Shown one piece after another: positions 1 to 10,190 of a stretch of 64,000 nucleotides of DNA. Positions within the stretch are counted from its first letter, which is position 1, and each line of letters starts with the position of its first letter. The notes beneath the pieces were generated by a model. The model did no database searches, was not told the DNA's origin, and worked only from the letters and a program-made list of their open reading frames with translations. The stretch lies in NCBI GenBank assembly GCA_963765545.1, contig CAVXWW010000004.1, forward strand, positions 2,232,001 to 2,296,000, in the 5' to 3' direction. This stretch comes from JARRPM01 sp963765545. GTDB taxonomy: Bacteria > Pseudomonadota > Gammaproteobacteria > Pseudomonadales > Halieaceae. The translations under genes and the position numbers were made by a program.

Positions 1-624
1 TTTGCTTATGCCGGGGTAACGGCCGCTGACAAGCAACGCTTGCGGGCCTATATAAACTCGCTGGCGACCCTGCCCGTTGCACAGCTAACGCGACAGCAGC
101 AGCAGGCCTACTGGGTCAACCTGTACAACGCGATTACCGTACAGGTCATCCTGGAAAACCCCGGCGTATCCAGTATTCGCGAAATCAAGAGTGGCTGGTT
201 CAGCCCCGGGCCCTGGGATCTGGAACTGGTAGAGATAGACGGAGTCGCCCTGACCCTGAACGACATAGAGCACCGTATCCTGCGACCTCTTTACGCCGAC
301 CCGCGTGTGCACTTTGCCGTCAATTGCGCCAGCCTGGGCTGCCCCAACCTGGGGGCAGAGCCCTACCTTGCGGACACGCTGGATCAACAATACGATGCCG
401 CCGCCCGCGCGTTCGTCAACCACCCTCGCGGCGCGACCATCAGCGATGGCAAACTGACCCTGAGCTCAATATTCAAATGGTATGGGGATGACTTTGGTGA
501 GAATGTCCCGGCGCGACTGGACTGGATCGCTGGCTATGCCCAACCCGACCTGGCAGCAAAGCTGGCTGCTTGGGACGGAAGCATCCGCTACGACTATGAC
601 TGGCAGCTTAACCGCCCGGATTGA
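1..624 (+). CDS. DUF547 domain protein, 5'-truncated by window edge
   Basis: The frame is open from base 1, so the true start lies upstream; the first start-like codon visible is a TTG at 40 and should not be taken as the start. The visible 207 residues match the DUF547 family: a WVNLYNAITVQ block near 115-150 and HFAVNCASLGCPNL near 310-350, the two most conserved stretches of that family, followed by the usual FKWYGDDF segment. DUF547 proteins are commonly secreted or membrane-anchored in Gram-negatives; their biochemical activity is not established. The gene ends 213 bases before the end of the convergent metalloprotease gene. Family call is firm, function unknown. Confidence 0.85.
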   Translation, partial: FAYAGVTAADKQRLRAYINSLATLPVAQLTRQQQQAYWVNLYNAITVQVILENPGVSSIREIKSGWFSPGPWDLELVEIDGVALTLNDIEHRILRPLYADPRVHFAVNCASLGCPNLGAEPYLADTLDQQYDAAARAFVNHPRGATISDGKLTLSSIFKWYGDDFGENVPARLDWIAGYAQPDLAAKLAAWDGSIRYDYDWQLNRPD

Positions 625-837
625 GGCCACCCAGAGTAACGCCTGCGCTCATTTTGCCCGGGGCACCCCCGGAGTGCCGCAACCATGTATTCGGTATGGC
701 CTTTGACAGCCCGGTAGTGCGCAACGTGGACGATCCCGAAATCGCAGAACTACTGACGCCCGAAGTGAGCGAGTACCCGCTGTTTGCCATGCGGCCAGAC
801 CTTGCGAGAGAAGTGGGAGATAAGCTCCCACTCCATC

Positions 838-3381
838 TCAGTCGTCCAGCCCGGTGACAATTCTGTGCTGCAACGCCGCTCGATGAGCGCGTGTAGCCTC
901 ATCTTCAATCGTCAACTGCAAGCCCGCCTCGATCTGCCGCAGCTGGTATAGCGCGCTGCTGCGACTGATATAGTCGTGGCCGCTGGCAGCCGCCGGATCG
1001 ACAATTGCCAATAGCCGTTCGACGTATTCACGCTGCAGCTGCTGACGCATGCTGTTGACAGCGCCCTGCTGATCCGCGGCAAATATGGCCGAACGCAGGT
1101 CCGCCATCATCAGATCCAGCGTGTACTGGTTGCCATACAGCGCGCTGTCGTTAATACGTGCCATGACCACCGGATGAAGCAAGTGCTCCAGCACCCGGCG
1201 CTGCCCGTCAAGCGCCCGCTCATGCAACTTCGGATCCTGCGGCTGGTACCAGAGATTGTCTGCCCGGCGCTGGCGCTGCAAGTGCCGGTAAACAGCCTGG
1301 TCTTCATGCCAGGCATCGGGTGCAAACAAGTGCTCAGCCAATATCGCCATCGCCTGTTGCTGGCGCGCTATCTCCACTGGCCGCAAGGGAACATCGGCTC
1401 CGGCCTGCCCCTGCACCGAATGGTCCACGTAGACCCCGCCAATCCAGCGGGAGGCGATAACAAATTGCAGGGCACGATCGCTCGTTAAGGACAGGTAACC
1501 GTTGTAGAGATCCTGCCAGGTGGCTCCCGGTTCTTCGAAACGCTGCAGCAAGCCGGCGCTGACGTGTTTCAGCAAGGCCAGTCTCTCAAGCGCATAGGCC
1601 AGCGAATCATTGCTCAGGTCAAACACCAGCACCCGCGGATCGATACCGGACTCCGAACCGTACATGGCGGCGGTATCCTCACCAAACGCCAGCGCTGGCT
1701 CCGTGGAGCGCGCCAGGATGGCGTCCAGTCGTGCCCGTTCTGCCACCGGATCAGGCAGGGCCTCAGAATACCCGAACTCTAGCGCCCAGTGATCGTAGGG
1801 ACCGGGTACCTGGCTGAAGTAAAGCGGCTGCTCCGCGCCGGGAGCGGCAAAATTGATCGCGGGATACTCCATTACCGAGCCGGTAACACCCCGTTGCCGG
1901 GTGACTTGCGGTGATGCCAATTGTTCCGGGGTCAGCATCTGGCTGGCCCGGAAATTGTGATTGAGGCCCAGGGTATGACCGACCTCGTGAGTGACCAGCT
2001 CGTAAATCGACTGGCGCACCAATTCTGATTCCAGCGCACTCCCTGGCGCCACCTCCAGCAGCACACGCCCCAGCTGTAGCTGTGACTGCTTGTACGCACC
2101 GGCAATGCAATGCCGCGCTCCATCGCGGGCCAGTTTATCGAGTGCCTGGGGCATGGTGTCAGAGAACAAGCGGTCCCGCGCCAGGTAGCGTCGTATCCAG
2201 CTAAACTCCAGCATGATGTCGGCACCCAGGATTTGACCACTGCGAGGGTCTGACCATGAGGGTCCATAGCCACCCCAGGGGGACTCACTGGAAGAGGTCC
2301 AGCGCAACACGTTGTAGCGCAGGTCCGCCGCCTCCCACTCCGCGTCATCGGGCTGCACCCTCACCTCTACCGCATTTTCGAATCCCGCGGTTTCGAACGC
2401 GGCATTCCATGCCAGGACCGCGTTGCTCACCACCTCGCGATACTCCTGCGGGGTCGTATTCTCAAGCCAGAAAACTATGGGCTCAACAGGCTCGGACAAG
2501 GCCGCACCAGGATTTTTCTTGACCAGTTTCCAGCGCGAGATCGGGTCGCGCCACGGGGTGGAATCCAGGCCCGTCATGTCGGTGATCTGCTGGGTGAAAT
2601 AACCGATCCTGTGATCTTCGTAGCGCGGTTCAAACTTGTCTTGCGGTGCCGCAATCAACGAGTGCTGCAAACTTACACTGACGAAGCGGCTGTCGGTCAC
2701 CGCGAGACTGCCCGACACCAGCGGCGCCGGGTTTTCATAGACGTAGTTGACTATCAGGTCCAGATTTTCAGGGAACACCTTGACGGCCTGCAGGCGTGAT
2801 CGGGTTTCACTGAGATCGCCGAGGGCAAAATTCTCGGTGGGGTCAGCGTTGGGGTCGATCGCCGCTTTTATCTGCTGCAGTGACTCGCTCAGGAATACCG
2901 GCCCCATACGGGCCATGATCTCACCGTCCTCATTCTCACCAACGATGTCAGCCACCGCCAGAACTGCCGGCTGGGCGTTGGCATCCGCGGCCCGCGACAG
3001 CGCATTCTCAGGATCAAAGTAGAACCGGGTATTGACCTCCAGCACTTTCAGGACGTCAAAATCCCGCTCCAGCCGCAGTGTCCTGGAACTGGCGAACACG
3101 CCTCGCTGAGTATAAGTATCCGCATTACCATCCAGGTAGGTGGCGAAGTACAGGTAGTCGCGCTGCAGTTGTTCGGGCCGCAGACGCATGAAAAGCTCGC
3201 CAGTGCTTTTTTCGCGGTAAGTGTCGATCAAACCCGGCAGGTGCTCACTGTTCTCGAGGACACTCTCGAATGTGGGGTTCTCAGGATCCCAGGCAGGGCC
3301 CTCCGAGGATTGACACCCGGCAAGGCAAAGGGGAACCAGCAGGCACAGGGTCGCGGTGACTCGCAATGATGTGATGTTCAT
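838..3381 (-). CDS. zinc-dependent metalloprotease, outer/inner membrane lipoprotein
   Basis: 847-residue protein with a lipoprotein signal peptide (lipobox LAGC, Cys about residue 22). A zincin motif HEVGHTLGLNHNF sits near residues 465-477: two zinc-binding His, catalytic Glu, the Gly turn and a third His of the metzincin-like HExxHxxGxxH pattern. The architecture (long N-terminal part, then the zincin region, then a helical C-terminal part) corresponds to the DUF5117/DUF4953 'zinc-dependent metalloprotease' family found in many proteobacteria and Bacteroidetes. It probably acts in the periplasm or at the outer membrane on unknown protein substrates. The ATG at 3381 is the only start giving the lipoprotein signal; its ribosome site is weak. 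It stands alone, convergent with the DUF547 gene. Confidence 0.88.
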   Translation of the reverse strand: MNITSLRVTATLCLLVPLCLAGCQSSEGPAWDPENPTFESVLENSEHLPGLIDTYREKSTGELFMRLRPEQLQRDYLYFATYLDGNADTYTQRGVFASSRTLRLERDFDVLKVLEVNTRFYFDPENALSRAADANAQPAVLAVADIVGENEDGEIMARMGPVFLSESLQQIKAAIDPNADPTENFALGDLSETRSRLQAVKVFPENLDLIVNYVYENPAPLVSGSLAVTDSRFVSVSLQHSLIAAPQDKFEPRYEDHRIGYFTQQITDMTGLDSTPWRDPISRWKLVKKNPGAALSEPVEPIVFWLENTTPQEYREVVSNAVLAWNAAFETAGFENAVEVRVQPDDAEWEAADLRYNVLRWTSSSESPWGGYGPSWSDPRSGQILGADIMLEFSWIRRYLARDRLFSDTMPQALDKLARDGARHCIAGAYKQSQLQLGRVLLEVAPGSALESELVRQSIYELVTHEVGHTLGLNHNFRASQMLTPEQLASPQVTRQRGVTGSVMEYPAINFAAPGAEQPLYFSQVPGPYDHWALEFGYSEALPDPVAERARLDAILARSTEPALAFGEDTAAMYGSESGIDPRVLVFDLSNDSLAYALERLALLKHVSAGLLQRFEEPGATWQDLYNGYLSLTSDRALQFVIASRWIGGVYVDHSVQGQAGADVPLRPVEIARQQQAMAILAEHLFAPDAWHEDQAVYRHLQRQRRADNLWYQPQDPKLHERALDGQRRVLEHLLHPVVMARINDSALYGNQYTLDLMMADLRSAIFAADQQGAVNSMRQQLQREYVERLLAIVDPAAASGHDYISRSSALYQLRQIEAGLQLTIEDEATRAHRAALQHRIVTGLDD

Positions 3382-3543
3382 AATGCTCTACAGGTTGGCA
3401 TGGCGGACGCTATGCATTACAGCACTCACGGGGAGGTGCCGCAAGAAAGCCAGGCAGCTGGCCGCATTAGTGGGAAATAACCAGGTCAGGCGATCGGCTG
3501 CGGCAGCCAGAGCTACAGGAATCGGGAACCAGCTTGCGTGAAG

Positions 3544-4416
3544 CTAGCCCTTGGAAATCCGCAGCACCTGGCCCACTTGCAGGTCATCCCCGGCCTGGCG
3601 GTTGGACTGACGCAGCTTTTCAACACTGGTGCCATAGCGATTCGCGATGTGCCACAAGGTATCGCCACGATTGACCTGATAAGTGATTTCTCTACCGGTG
3701 GCAGCTTGCCCGGAGGAGGCGCTTGCCAATATTGCCGATGCGGGCAATTGCAGCTTCTGGCCCACCCTGATGAGATCCCCCTGCAAGCCATTGGCAGCCC
3801 GCAGGCGGGCAACAGGCACGCCGGCTCTGGCAGCAATGGTCGAAAGGGTATCGCCGCGGCGCACCATGTACTCAGTCTGGGAATCCCTGGCAAAGACGGC
3901 TACATGATAATGCGGCGGGTAACGTTCACGGGTAACGTCAACAATGCGCTGCTTCTCCATGGCAAGCAGGGTCTTTTCCAGCCAGGTCCGGCACTTTCCG
4001 CTGCGTGGCACTCGCAAATCGACAGCCATACCCGCCGGGTGGACCGAGCGATCGACAGAGTTGCGCGGCTGCCGATCCCGAGGGCGCAACAAACTGGTTA
4101 CCGTGAGCTTTTCGCCACAACTGCTGTAGTACTGCTGGCTGAGCTGGAGCAAAAATTGCCTGGTCCCGGACACCGCATAGGGAAACGAGACGTCGTGTAA
4201 TTCCATGTGGCGACCCGGATTTACCTTCACCAGCTGGCGCGGGTTGACGTAATTCTTTACCGAACGCGCATTGTTCACGAAGGTGTACCCGTACGCGACT
4301 GCGGTACGATACTGTCGGTCAATTGACGCCGGTGATCCCCTCAGACTCTGCGCCTGAGACACACCCACAAATAATATTGAAGCCAGGACTAGCCCGGTCA
4401 TGGCTGGAATTTTCAA
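3544..4416 (-). CDS. secreted M15-like (DUF5715) protein with two LysM domains
   Basis: The N-terminal part contains the layout of LAS/M15-type D-Ala-D-Ala peptidases: SVHPAGMAVDL (pattern SxHxxGxAxDL, metal-binding His and Asp) followed about 45 residues later by HYHVAVF (HxH). Two LysM repeats follow (YMVRRGDTLSTIA... and YQVNRGDTLWHIA...), which bind peptidoglycan. It is therefore a likely periplasmic murein-binding, perhaps murein-cleaving, protein. I chose a TTG start at 4416 because AAGGGGG lies eight bases upstream and it gives a clean signal peptide ending near SQAQS; a GTG at 4437 or an ATG at 4401 are alternatives. Catalysis is inferred from spacing of the motifs only. Confidence 0.8.
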   Translation of the reverse strand: MKIPAMTGLVLASILFVGVSQAQSLRGSPASIDRQYRTAVAYGYTFVNNARSVKNYVNPRQLVKVNPGRHMELHDVSFPYAVSGTRQFLLQLSQQYYSSCGEKLTVTSLLRPRDRQPRNSVDRSVHPAGMAVDLRVPRSGKCRTWLEKTLLAMEKQRIVDVTRERYPPHYHVAVFARDSQTEYMVRRGDTLSTIAARAGVPVARLRAANGLQGDLIRVGQKLQLPASAILASASSGQAATGREITYQVNRGDTLWHIANRYGTSVEKLRQSNRQAGDDLQVGQVLRISKG

Positions 4417-4743
4417 TTCGTGTGCCCCCTTAAACACCCCTACACGTCAAAAACGCCGGGCTTTTACACCGCTTTTGCGCGACTCTAAAGCCTCAAACGC
4501 CCTTAGATTAACCCAACTTCCGCTCAATCTCTTGAATTTGTTGGCTAAATTTTTCAAATTGATGACTTTTTCCGATTTTTCCCGGGCGCAGCTGCCACCG
4601 GCAGACAGGCGCGGTGCCGCAAGCGAAGTCCGTTTTCCTGCATTCAGAATCCTGCCAGAACCCTTTGTCGCACGCTGGCCCCCCTTAATTTCCAGATGTA
4701 GTAAAGTTCAGGGCCACACATCCCGACCTCACGAGCCACAAAG
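4417..4743. other. intergenic region between divergent genes
   Basis: 327 bases between the LysM protein and the amidohydrolase, relatively AT-rich around 4480-4580. It must hold promoters for both directions. No operator, RNA or coding remnant could be recognised. Confidence 0.5.
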
Positions 4744-6504
4744 ATGAAACGTCTACTGTATTTAGCGTTACTCCTGAGCACGTTCTCGTCAGGCATTCTA
4801 TTCACGGACACGCCCGTCCAGGCAGCTGAGCGCTCAACCCTCTATCACAACGGCTCCATCCTTACCATGACGGGTGAAGAACCCATTTTCGCCGAGGCCC
4901 TGCTGGAGCGAGACGGTGAAATCGCTTTTGTGGGTGCGTTGGCCGAGGCCAGGAAACAATCATCAAAAGACACTATGGATTTTGATCTCGCCGGCGCGAC
5001 CCTGATGCCGGGGCTGATCGAGCCCCATTTACACCCCTCCCTGGCGGCCATCATGCTCCAGAACGAGATCATCGCTCCCTACGACTGGGAGTTGCCATCG
5101 GGGGTTAAAAAGGGGGTATCGGGGCAAGGAAAGTATCGTGAGCGGGTCGGCGACTCCATCAGCGAGGGCGCCAGGCCAGATGGGCTCTACCTCATCTGGG
5201 GCTACCATCAGTTATGGCACGGGGAGCTCTCCAGATCCGTATTGAATGATATTGCCGGCGATAAGCCGGTCGGGATCATCCATCGATCATTCCATGAAAT
5301 CTATTTGAATGACGCAGCGATTACGCTGCTGGAAATCAAACAGGAAGACTTCGCCGGCAACCCCCAGGTTGACTGGGAGAAAGGACATTTTTTCGAGGGA
5401 GGGTGGCTCGCACTCGTGCCACGCATGGCGCCCAGGATAATGCAGCCGGCCAGGTACCTCGAGGGGCTGGCGACTATGTCGGCGATCCTGCAGCAAAACG
5501 GTATCACAACAATAGCCGAACCCGGATTCCCGAGTGCCAATTTCGATGCGGAACTTGCACTGCTGATGAAAGAGATGGCCCGAAACCCGCCCTATGACGT
5601 CTATCTCATACCGAGTGGCACCCAGCTGTACGGCATGAAAGGCGGCAACAAGGAAGCCAAGGTCTTTATGGAGACCCTGGCGACCAACGCGGCCTACAAC
5701 AAGCCAAACGTGCGCTTCCTTCCCGGGCAGGTCAAGCTGTTTGCCGACGGCGCGATCTACTCCCAGCTGATGCAGATGAAAGATGGCTACACCGATGGGC
5801 ATGAGGGGGAGTGGATGACGCCACTCGACCTGTTCAGGGAACAGATGCAACTCTACTGGGACAGCGGGTACAAAATCCACGTTCATGCCAACGGCGACCT
5901 GGGCCAGCAGATGGTCATCGATACCGTGAAGGGTTTACAGGCCGAGAGCCCGCGCAAGGACCACCGCTTGACGCTGCATCACATGGGCTACTTCACCGAT
6001 GAGATGACAGGCCAGATGGCGGAGTTGGGCATGGAAGCATCGGTGAACCCTTATTATCTGTGGGCACTGGCCGACAAATACGCCGATAGCGGACTGGGTC
6101 CGCAACGGGCGCAAAACCTGGTGGCTCTGAAACTATTGGTCAATCGCGATATCCCAGTGTCCTTTCATTCCGACTTCTCCATGGCGCCGGTCGAGCCGCT
6201 TACGCTGGCCTGGACCGCGGTCAATCGCAAGACATCCCAGGGCACCCTGGTATCCCAGGATCAGCGGATACCGCTTTATGAGGCGTTGAAAGCCGTCACT
6301 GTATATGCCGCTCGAACCCTTAACCTGGAACACGAGATCGGTACGCTCGAAACGGGCAAGACAGCCAACTTCACCCTCCTCAGGGAAAACCCGTTTGACG
6401 TTGCCTCCATGCATCTCAAGGACATCGAAGTACAAGGGGTGGTATACAGGGGCACCTACCATGACAATCCACAGCCAAAGGCCCAGGCAGCTGGCAGGCA
6501 ATAG
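4744..6504 (+). CDS. amidohydrolase family 3 (YtcJ-like), exported
   Basis: 586 residues beginning with a signal peptide (MKRLLYLALLLSTFSSGILF). The metal-dependent TIM-barrel amidohydrolase signature is visible: EPHLHP (the HxH metal pair) after the N-terminal beta-sandwich, HVHANGD in the middle, LTLHHMGYF, and SFHSDFSMAP carrying the catalytic Asp. The closing part TGKTANFTLL is the typical second half of the sandwich domain. YtcJ-type members hydrolyse amide, carbamate or N-formyl bonds, but substrates cannot be read from sequence. It is transcribed alone and is followed by about 200 bases without a gene. Confidence 0.87.
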   Translation: MKRLLYLALLLSTFSSGILFTDTPVQAAERSTLYHNGSILTMTGEEPIFAEALLERDGEIAFVGALAEARKQSSKDTMDFDLAGATLMPGLIEPHLHPSLAAIMLQNEIIAPYDWELPSGVKKGVSGQGKYRERVGDSISEGARPDGLYLIWGYHQLWHGELSRSVLNDIAGDKPVGIIHRSFHEIYLNDAAITLLEIKQEDFAGNPQVDWEKGHFFEGGWLALVPRMAPRIMQPARYLEGLATMSAILQQNGITTIAEPGFPSANFDAELALLMKEMARNPPYDVYLIPSGTQLYGMKGGNKEAKVFMETLATNAAYNKPNVRFLPGQVKLFADGAIYSQLMQMKDGYTDGHEGEWMTPLDLFREQMQLYWDSGYKIHVHANGDLGQQMVIDTVKGLQAESPRKDHRLTLHHMGYFTDEMTGQMAELGMEASVNPYYLWALADKYADSGLGPQRAQNLVALKLLVNRDIPVSFHSDFSMAPVEPLTLAWTAVNRKTSQGTLVSQDQRIPLYEALKAVTVYAARTLNLEHEIGTLETGKTANFTLLRENPFDVASMHLKDIEVQGVVYRGTYHDNPQPKAQAAGRQ

Positions 6505-6700
6505 CGCGACCGGGAGCCCTGGCTTAACTTGAGCCCCCCCTTGAGGTGCCTGCCATCACAAGCGTTGCACCTTGGTGCGTCTGGCGGTTCCCCAGACACT
6601 GCCTATACTGAAACCTGATCGTTTGCCGCTACCCACTGGCAACCCAATGTCCCGTGGCGGTCTGCCCAGGGCAATTCATAACTAGAAAAAGGACCAGATA

Positions 6701-7762
6701 ATGGCCGAGTTAAACATGGAAAAGTTGGAGGAGCTCGCAGGTAAAGTTGTGGGCAATGCAAATGCAGCCTTGTCGGGACTGCTCGCTTACATCGGCGATC
6801 AAACAGGCGTTTATCGAGCCATGGCCGATGGCAAACCACGCACGGTAGATGAAATAGCCGGCATCGCAGGGGTCGATTCACGGTATTTGCGGGAATTGCT
6901 GTCTGCCAATGCGGCTAACGAGTATGTGAATTACGATGCGGAGTCGGAGCGATTCTATCTGTCACCGGAACAGGTGGCCGTATTCGCGACGGAAGAAAGC
7001 CCTGCCAATATGCATGGCCTGCTGCAGATAATCGTCGCCCAGTACGCGGAGCATGAAACCGCTGTCGACGTTTTCCGTTCCGGCAAGGGGCGACCCTGGG
7101 GCGACCAGCATACCTGCCAATTTTGCGGCACTGATCGCTTTTTCCGGCCGGGATATATTGCCAACCTGGTAACCAACTGGATTACTGCCCTGGACGGGGT
7201 GCAGGAGAAACTTGATGCGGGTGGAACCATCGCTGATATTGGCTGCGGCCACGGCTCCACGTCAGTCCTGATGGCTGAAACATTCCCAAACTCGAAGATC
7301 TTCGGCTATGACATACATGGACCTTCTATCGATGATGCCCGCGGTAAGGCGACTGCCGCCGGGGTAGACAATATTGTCTTCGAGCAGGCCGATGCCAGCA
7401 GCATTCCGGCAAATGGCGGCTACGACTTCGCCTGCGTTTTCGATGCGCTGCATGATATGGGCGACCCCGTGGGCGTTGCCCGTCACATCCGCGAAAGCCT
7501 GGCACCCAACGGCACGTTGATGGTTGTTGAGCCGCTCGCGGGCGACAGGACGGAAGACAATCTGCACCCACTGGGGGGCGTGTTTTATGCGGCGTCTACG
7601 CTCATCTGCCTACCCAACTCGCGCTCGCAAGAGGTCGCCTTATGCCTGGGCGCCCAGGCCGGCCCTAAAAGGCTGATAGGGGTACTGGAAGATGCGGGGT
7701 TTACGTCCGTTCGCATCGCCACGACTTCGGCGACCAATATCGTGTTGGAAGCACGCGCCTAG
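6701..7762 (+). CDS. class I SAM-dependent methyltransferase with N-terminal winged helix
   Basis: 353 residues. The N-terminal 90 residues form a dimerisation/winged-helix-like segment (VDEIAGIAGVDSRYLRELL), as in the Rv2258c-type methyltransferases often annotated as regulators. SAM motif I is IADIGCGHGSTS near residue 178, followed by YDIHG (acidic loop) and FDALHDMGDP. The C-terminus carries a conserved VVEPLAGDR turn. It probably methylates a small molecule; the substrate is unknown. A good ribosome site (AAGGA) precedes the ATG. No operon partner. Confidence 0.85.
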   Translation: MAELNMEKLEELAGKVVGNANAALSGLLAYIGDQTGVYRAMADGKPRTVDEIAGIAGVDSRYLRELLSANAANEYVNYDAESERFYLSPEQVAVFATEESPANMHGLLQIIVAQYAEHETAVDVFRSGKGRPWGDQHTCQFCGTDRFFRPGYIANLVTNWITALDGVQEKLDAGGTIADIGCGHGSTSVLMAETFPNSKIFGYDIHGPSIDDARGKATAAGVDNIVFEQADASSIPANGGYDFACVFDALHDMGDPVGVARHIRESLAPNGTLMVVEPLAGDRTEDNLHPLGGVFYAASTLICLPNSRSQEVALCLGAQAGPKRLIGVLEDAGFTSVRIATTSATNIVLEARA

Positions 7763-7962
7763 GATATACCTGGGGGCACCGACACATCATCACCGGTCCC
7801 TCAGAGCCTGCCTGGTTCTGCCTGGCGGAGCAATGCGCACTTTTCAGTCCTCACTCATACTCTCGCGAGCTCCACCTGGTCAGGATATAATCCAGACACC
7901 CCAACTCTATTCCAGGCATGGCTACTGACGAATGCCAGTCTGTGCAATGAGATCACCAGCCC

Positions 7963-8472
7963 ATGAAACCTGCCGTTATTGGAACACTCCTGCTCGTCAG
8001 CATCGCCGCTGCGGGCTGGCTACTGATCGAGCAACCATCATCTCCTACGCCACCTGGTATTGAAAACAGCGCCGGCGATTCCGGGACCAAACGCGAGCCA
8101 GGCGCAGTAGCCTCGGGGCCGGGGAATGATGCTGCGGCTGTCGCCAAACTCGGCGCTCATGTTGAACAACTCAGGGATGCGCTGCAAGCGGTTGTCGTCG
8201 AGCGGAAAAGTGCGGAAGCTCAATTACAACAGGCAGAACGGGATGTCACTGCTCTAGAGCAGTTTATAGAAGAGATCAAGGCGCGTGGCGAAGACCCGGC
8301 AGACTACGCAGAGGAAGGACTGGCTCTATTTCAACCGGCCTTCTCTGCGTACCAGGACGCTTTCAGTAAACTGGAGCGAGCCGAGGCCATGGAACAATCC
8401 GCCACGCAGGAGCTGGCGACTGCGGAGAAAGCACTGGCGAGCGCACACTTAAGGGCAGACAACGGGCAATAG
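7963..8472 (+). CDS. small membrane-anchored coiled-coil protein, unknown function
   Basis: 169 residues: one N-terminal hydrophobic segment (residues 4-22, likely uncleaved anchor), a Pro/Gly/Ser linker, then a long helical region rich in Ala, Glu and Gln with heptad character (about 60-165), predicted as coiled coil. It should sit in the inner membrane with the coiled coil in the periplasm. No family recognised. A TATAAT sequence at 7886-7891 could be a -10 element. The gene is convergent with the downstream hydrolase. Confidence 0.65.
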   Translation: MKPAVIGTLLLVSIAAAGWLLIEQPSSPTPPGIENSAGDSGTKREPGAVASGPGNDAAAVAKLGAHVEQLRDALQAVVVERKSAEAQLQQAERDVTALEQFIEEIKARGEDPADYAEEGLALFQPAFSAYQDAFSKLERAEAMEQSATQELATAEKALASAHLRADNGQ

Positions 8473-8528
8473 TTTTTCTCCCCTCCAGTTCCTGGCGGTG
8501 AAAAACGTTGCCCGCAGGCTTCGTCAGC

Positions 8529-9971
8529 CTAGGGCGCTACGCCACAGGCCTCGCTGCGCAGCACTTCAGGCGTCAACCCGGACAGGCCCTCGGTAAACTG
8601 ACAGCCGAACAGCGGGTCAGCTACTTCAGCGGCATCCAGGATGTTGTCACCGGCCGGCCTTACCCCTTCGTTTACCCACAACACCAGGTCATCGAAAGTG
8701 CGGACCAACTCTTCCGGGGAAAAGTCGCAATGACTAACGCCGCGCGTAGCCCTGGACACCAGCAGGTTTGAGCGGCCCTGCTGGGCCACCTCTCTCGCGT
8801 AAATCTGCTGCATGGAGAATGGCACAAACAAATCTCCCAGCGTGTGCACTGACACCACCGGGATATCGATTCTCCCGGTAATCTCGGGGACACGCTTCAA
8901 TCTCAGCAACCGGTTTATATTCACTCCACGGTCCCGCCGGACACGCAGTATGGTGTCATTCAGGGCCTGCTCATCTGCGGTGAGCCCGGGGTTGCCGTCC
9001 AATTGATAGACCCGATTCAGATTGTGGTAAATATTGCCGGACAGTATGCCGTCTGCAGAGCCATCAGAACCACTGAAGCCGAACAGCAGATCCTGGAAGA
9101 ATGGAAAAGCCACGTCAAAGATCGGCCGGTCACCGCCAGAAATCTGTCGAGTCAGATCTTTCAGGGTCTCCCCTTCAGCAGTAAGCGAACTGGGATATGC
9201 CTCGAACAAGGTATCTATCACTAAAGGTACTGTCGTTGTAGCGTGGTTTTCAGCTGCAGGAAACTGTGACATCACGGCTGGGTTAGCAGCTGAAGCGATG
9301 GCCTCTGCAGCGTAGCCAAAGTCGCCAAAATACTGGAAAAGCTCGACGTCACCCATGACGCCACACATAGGAGCGGCACCGTCGTAACGGATACCGCCGG
9401 AAAGCTCGCCCAATGCATCGATAAAACGTCGGCAGGTAAGCCCTCTCTCACCCTCGGGGCAACGCACGTTCGGAAACATTTCGATCGCGGCGCCGGTGAT
9501 ATGACCACCCATGGAGAACCCGGTAATCAGCGTCCGGTTTGGCGCACCCACTTCCCTGGTGAAAATGCGCGCCAGGCGGTTGGTGCTCTCAACACCATCT
9601 TTCACGTCATAGCAGTTTTTGGAATAGCTGGAAGCCGCCCAGGCATAACCCTGCTGCAGAAAATACTCACGCAGTGGCGGGTTATCGACGGTCAACGGCT
9701 CAAGACCACCATCATCGGTGAAGCAACCACGAAACCCGTGTGCGTACATGACCAGGTCGCCATTCCAATCTACCGGGACTTCATACCGGTAAATGGCCCC
9801 GCGACTGTCCATGCCTTCTTTCTTAAGATATGTGTAGGGGGTCGCTTCAAAAGGCTCTGACTCCCCGACCGAGAAGACGCGGTCGTCCTGCGGTATCGAT
9901 ACAGATCGGGCTGCATAGGCCGGCAGGGCAGCGACTGCGATCATCAGTGCTGCAAAAAATACTCTCATCAT
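8529..9971 (-). CDS. secreted alpha/beta hydrolase (esterase/lipase-like)
   Basis: Start placed at the ATG at 9971 (AAGGA nine bases upstream), which gives a typical signal peptide ending at AYAA; an in-frame ATG at 10031 would add 20 residues before the signal and is unlikely. The 480-residue product has the oxyanion-type segment LVMYAHGFRGC and a nucleophile elbow GFSMGG (GxSxG). HTLGDLFVPF and VSHCDF near the C-terminus could provide the acid and His of the triad. Likely an exported esterase or peptidase-like hydrolase; substrate unknown. Divergent from the SRPBCC gene at 10191. Confidence 0.82.
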   Translation of the reverse strand: MMRVFFAALMIAVAALPAYAARSVSIPQDDRVFSVGESEPFEATPYTYLKKEGMDSRGAIYRYEVPVDWNGDLVMYAHGFRGCFTDDGGLEPLTVDNPPLREYFLQQGYAWAASSYSKNCYDVKDGVESTNRLARIFTREVGAPNRTLITGFSMGGHITGAAIEMFPNVRCPEGERGLTCRRFIDALGELSGGIRYDGAAPMCGVMGDVELFQYFGDFGYAAEAIASAANPAVMSQFPAAENHATTTVPLVIDTLFEAYPSSLTAEGETLKDLTRQISGGDRPIFDVAFPFFQDLLFGFSGSDGSADGILSGNIYHNLNRVYQLDGNPGLTADEQALNDTILRVRRDRGVNINRLLRLKRVPEITGRIDIPVVSVHTLGDLFVPFSMQQIYAREVAQQGRSNLLVSRATRGVSHCDFSPEELVRTFDDLVLWVNEGVRPAGDNILDAAEVADPLFGCQFTEGLSGLTPEVLRSEACGVAP

Positions 9972-10190
9972 TACACTATTATCCTTATCTTCTTGTGACT
10001 TCGATATGTGGGGTCTGTGGTTTGCGGGCACACCCTATCATTAACCACAGGACACCTCACGATTACACAGGACCTGATAATACACCCACCGCGGCAGCAC
10101 ACAAGTGCGGGCCAGCTTATGCCCGCATATTGAGCGGAGATACACATCGTCTGCTAGAGTAGAACAACAGTTATCAACTGCGGAGGATGA

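Noticed and set aside
621..857. Plus-strand ORF after the DUF547 gene
   Set aside because: Begins with TTG over the DUF547 stop, no ribosome site, no recognisable family, and runs into the convergent metalloprotease gene.
6526..6548. C-run near 6533-6540 as a fourth copy of the LAL-type palindrome
   Set aside because: The C-run is flanked by TTGAG-like sequence but lacks the opposing G-run arm.
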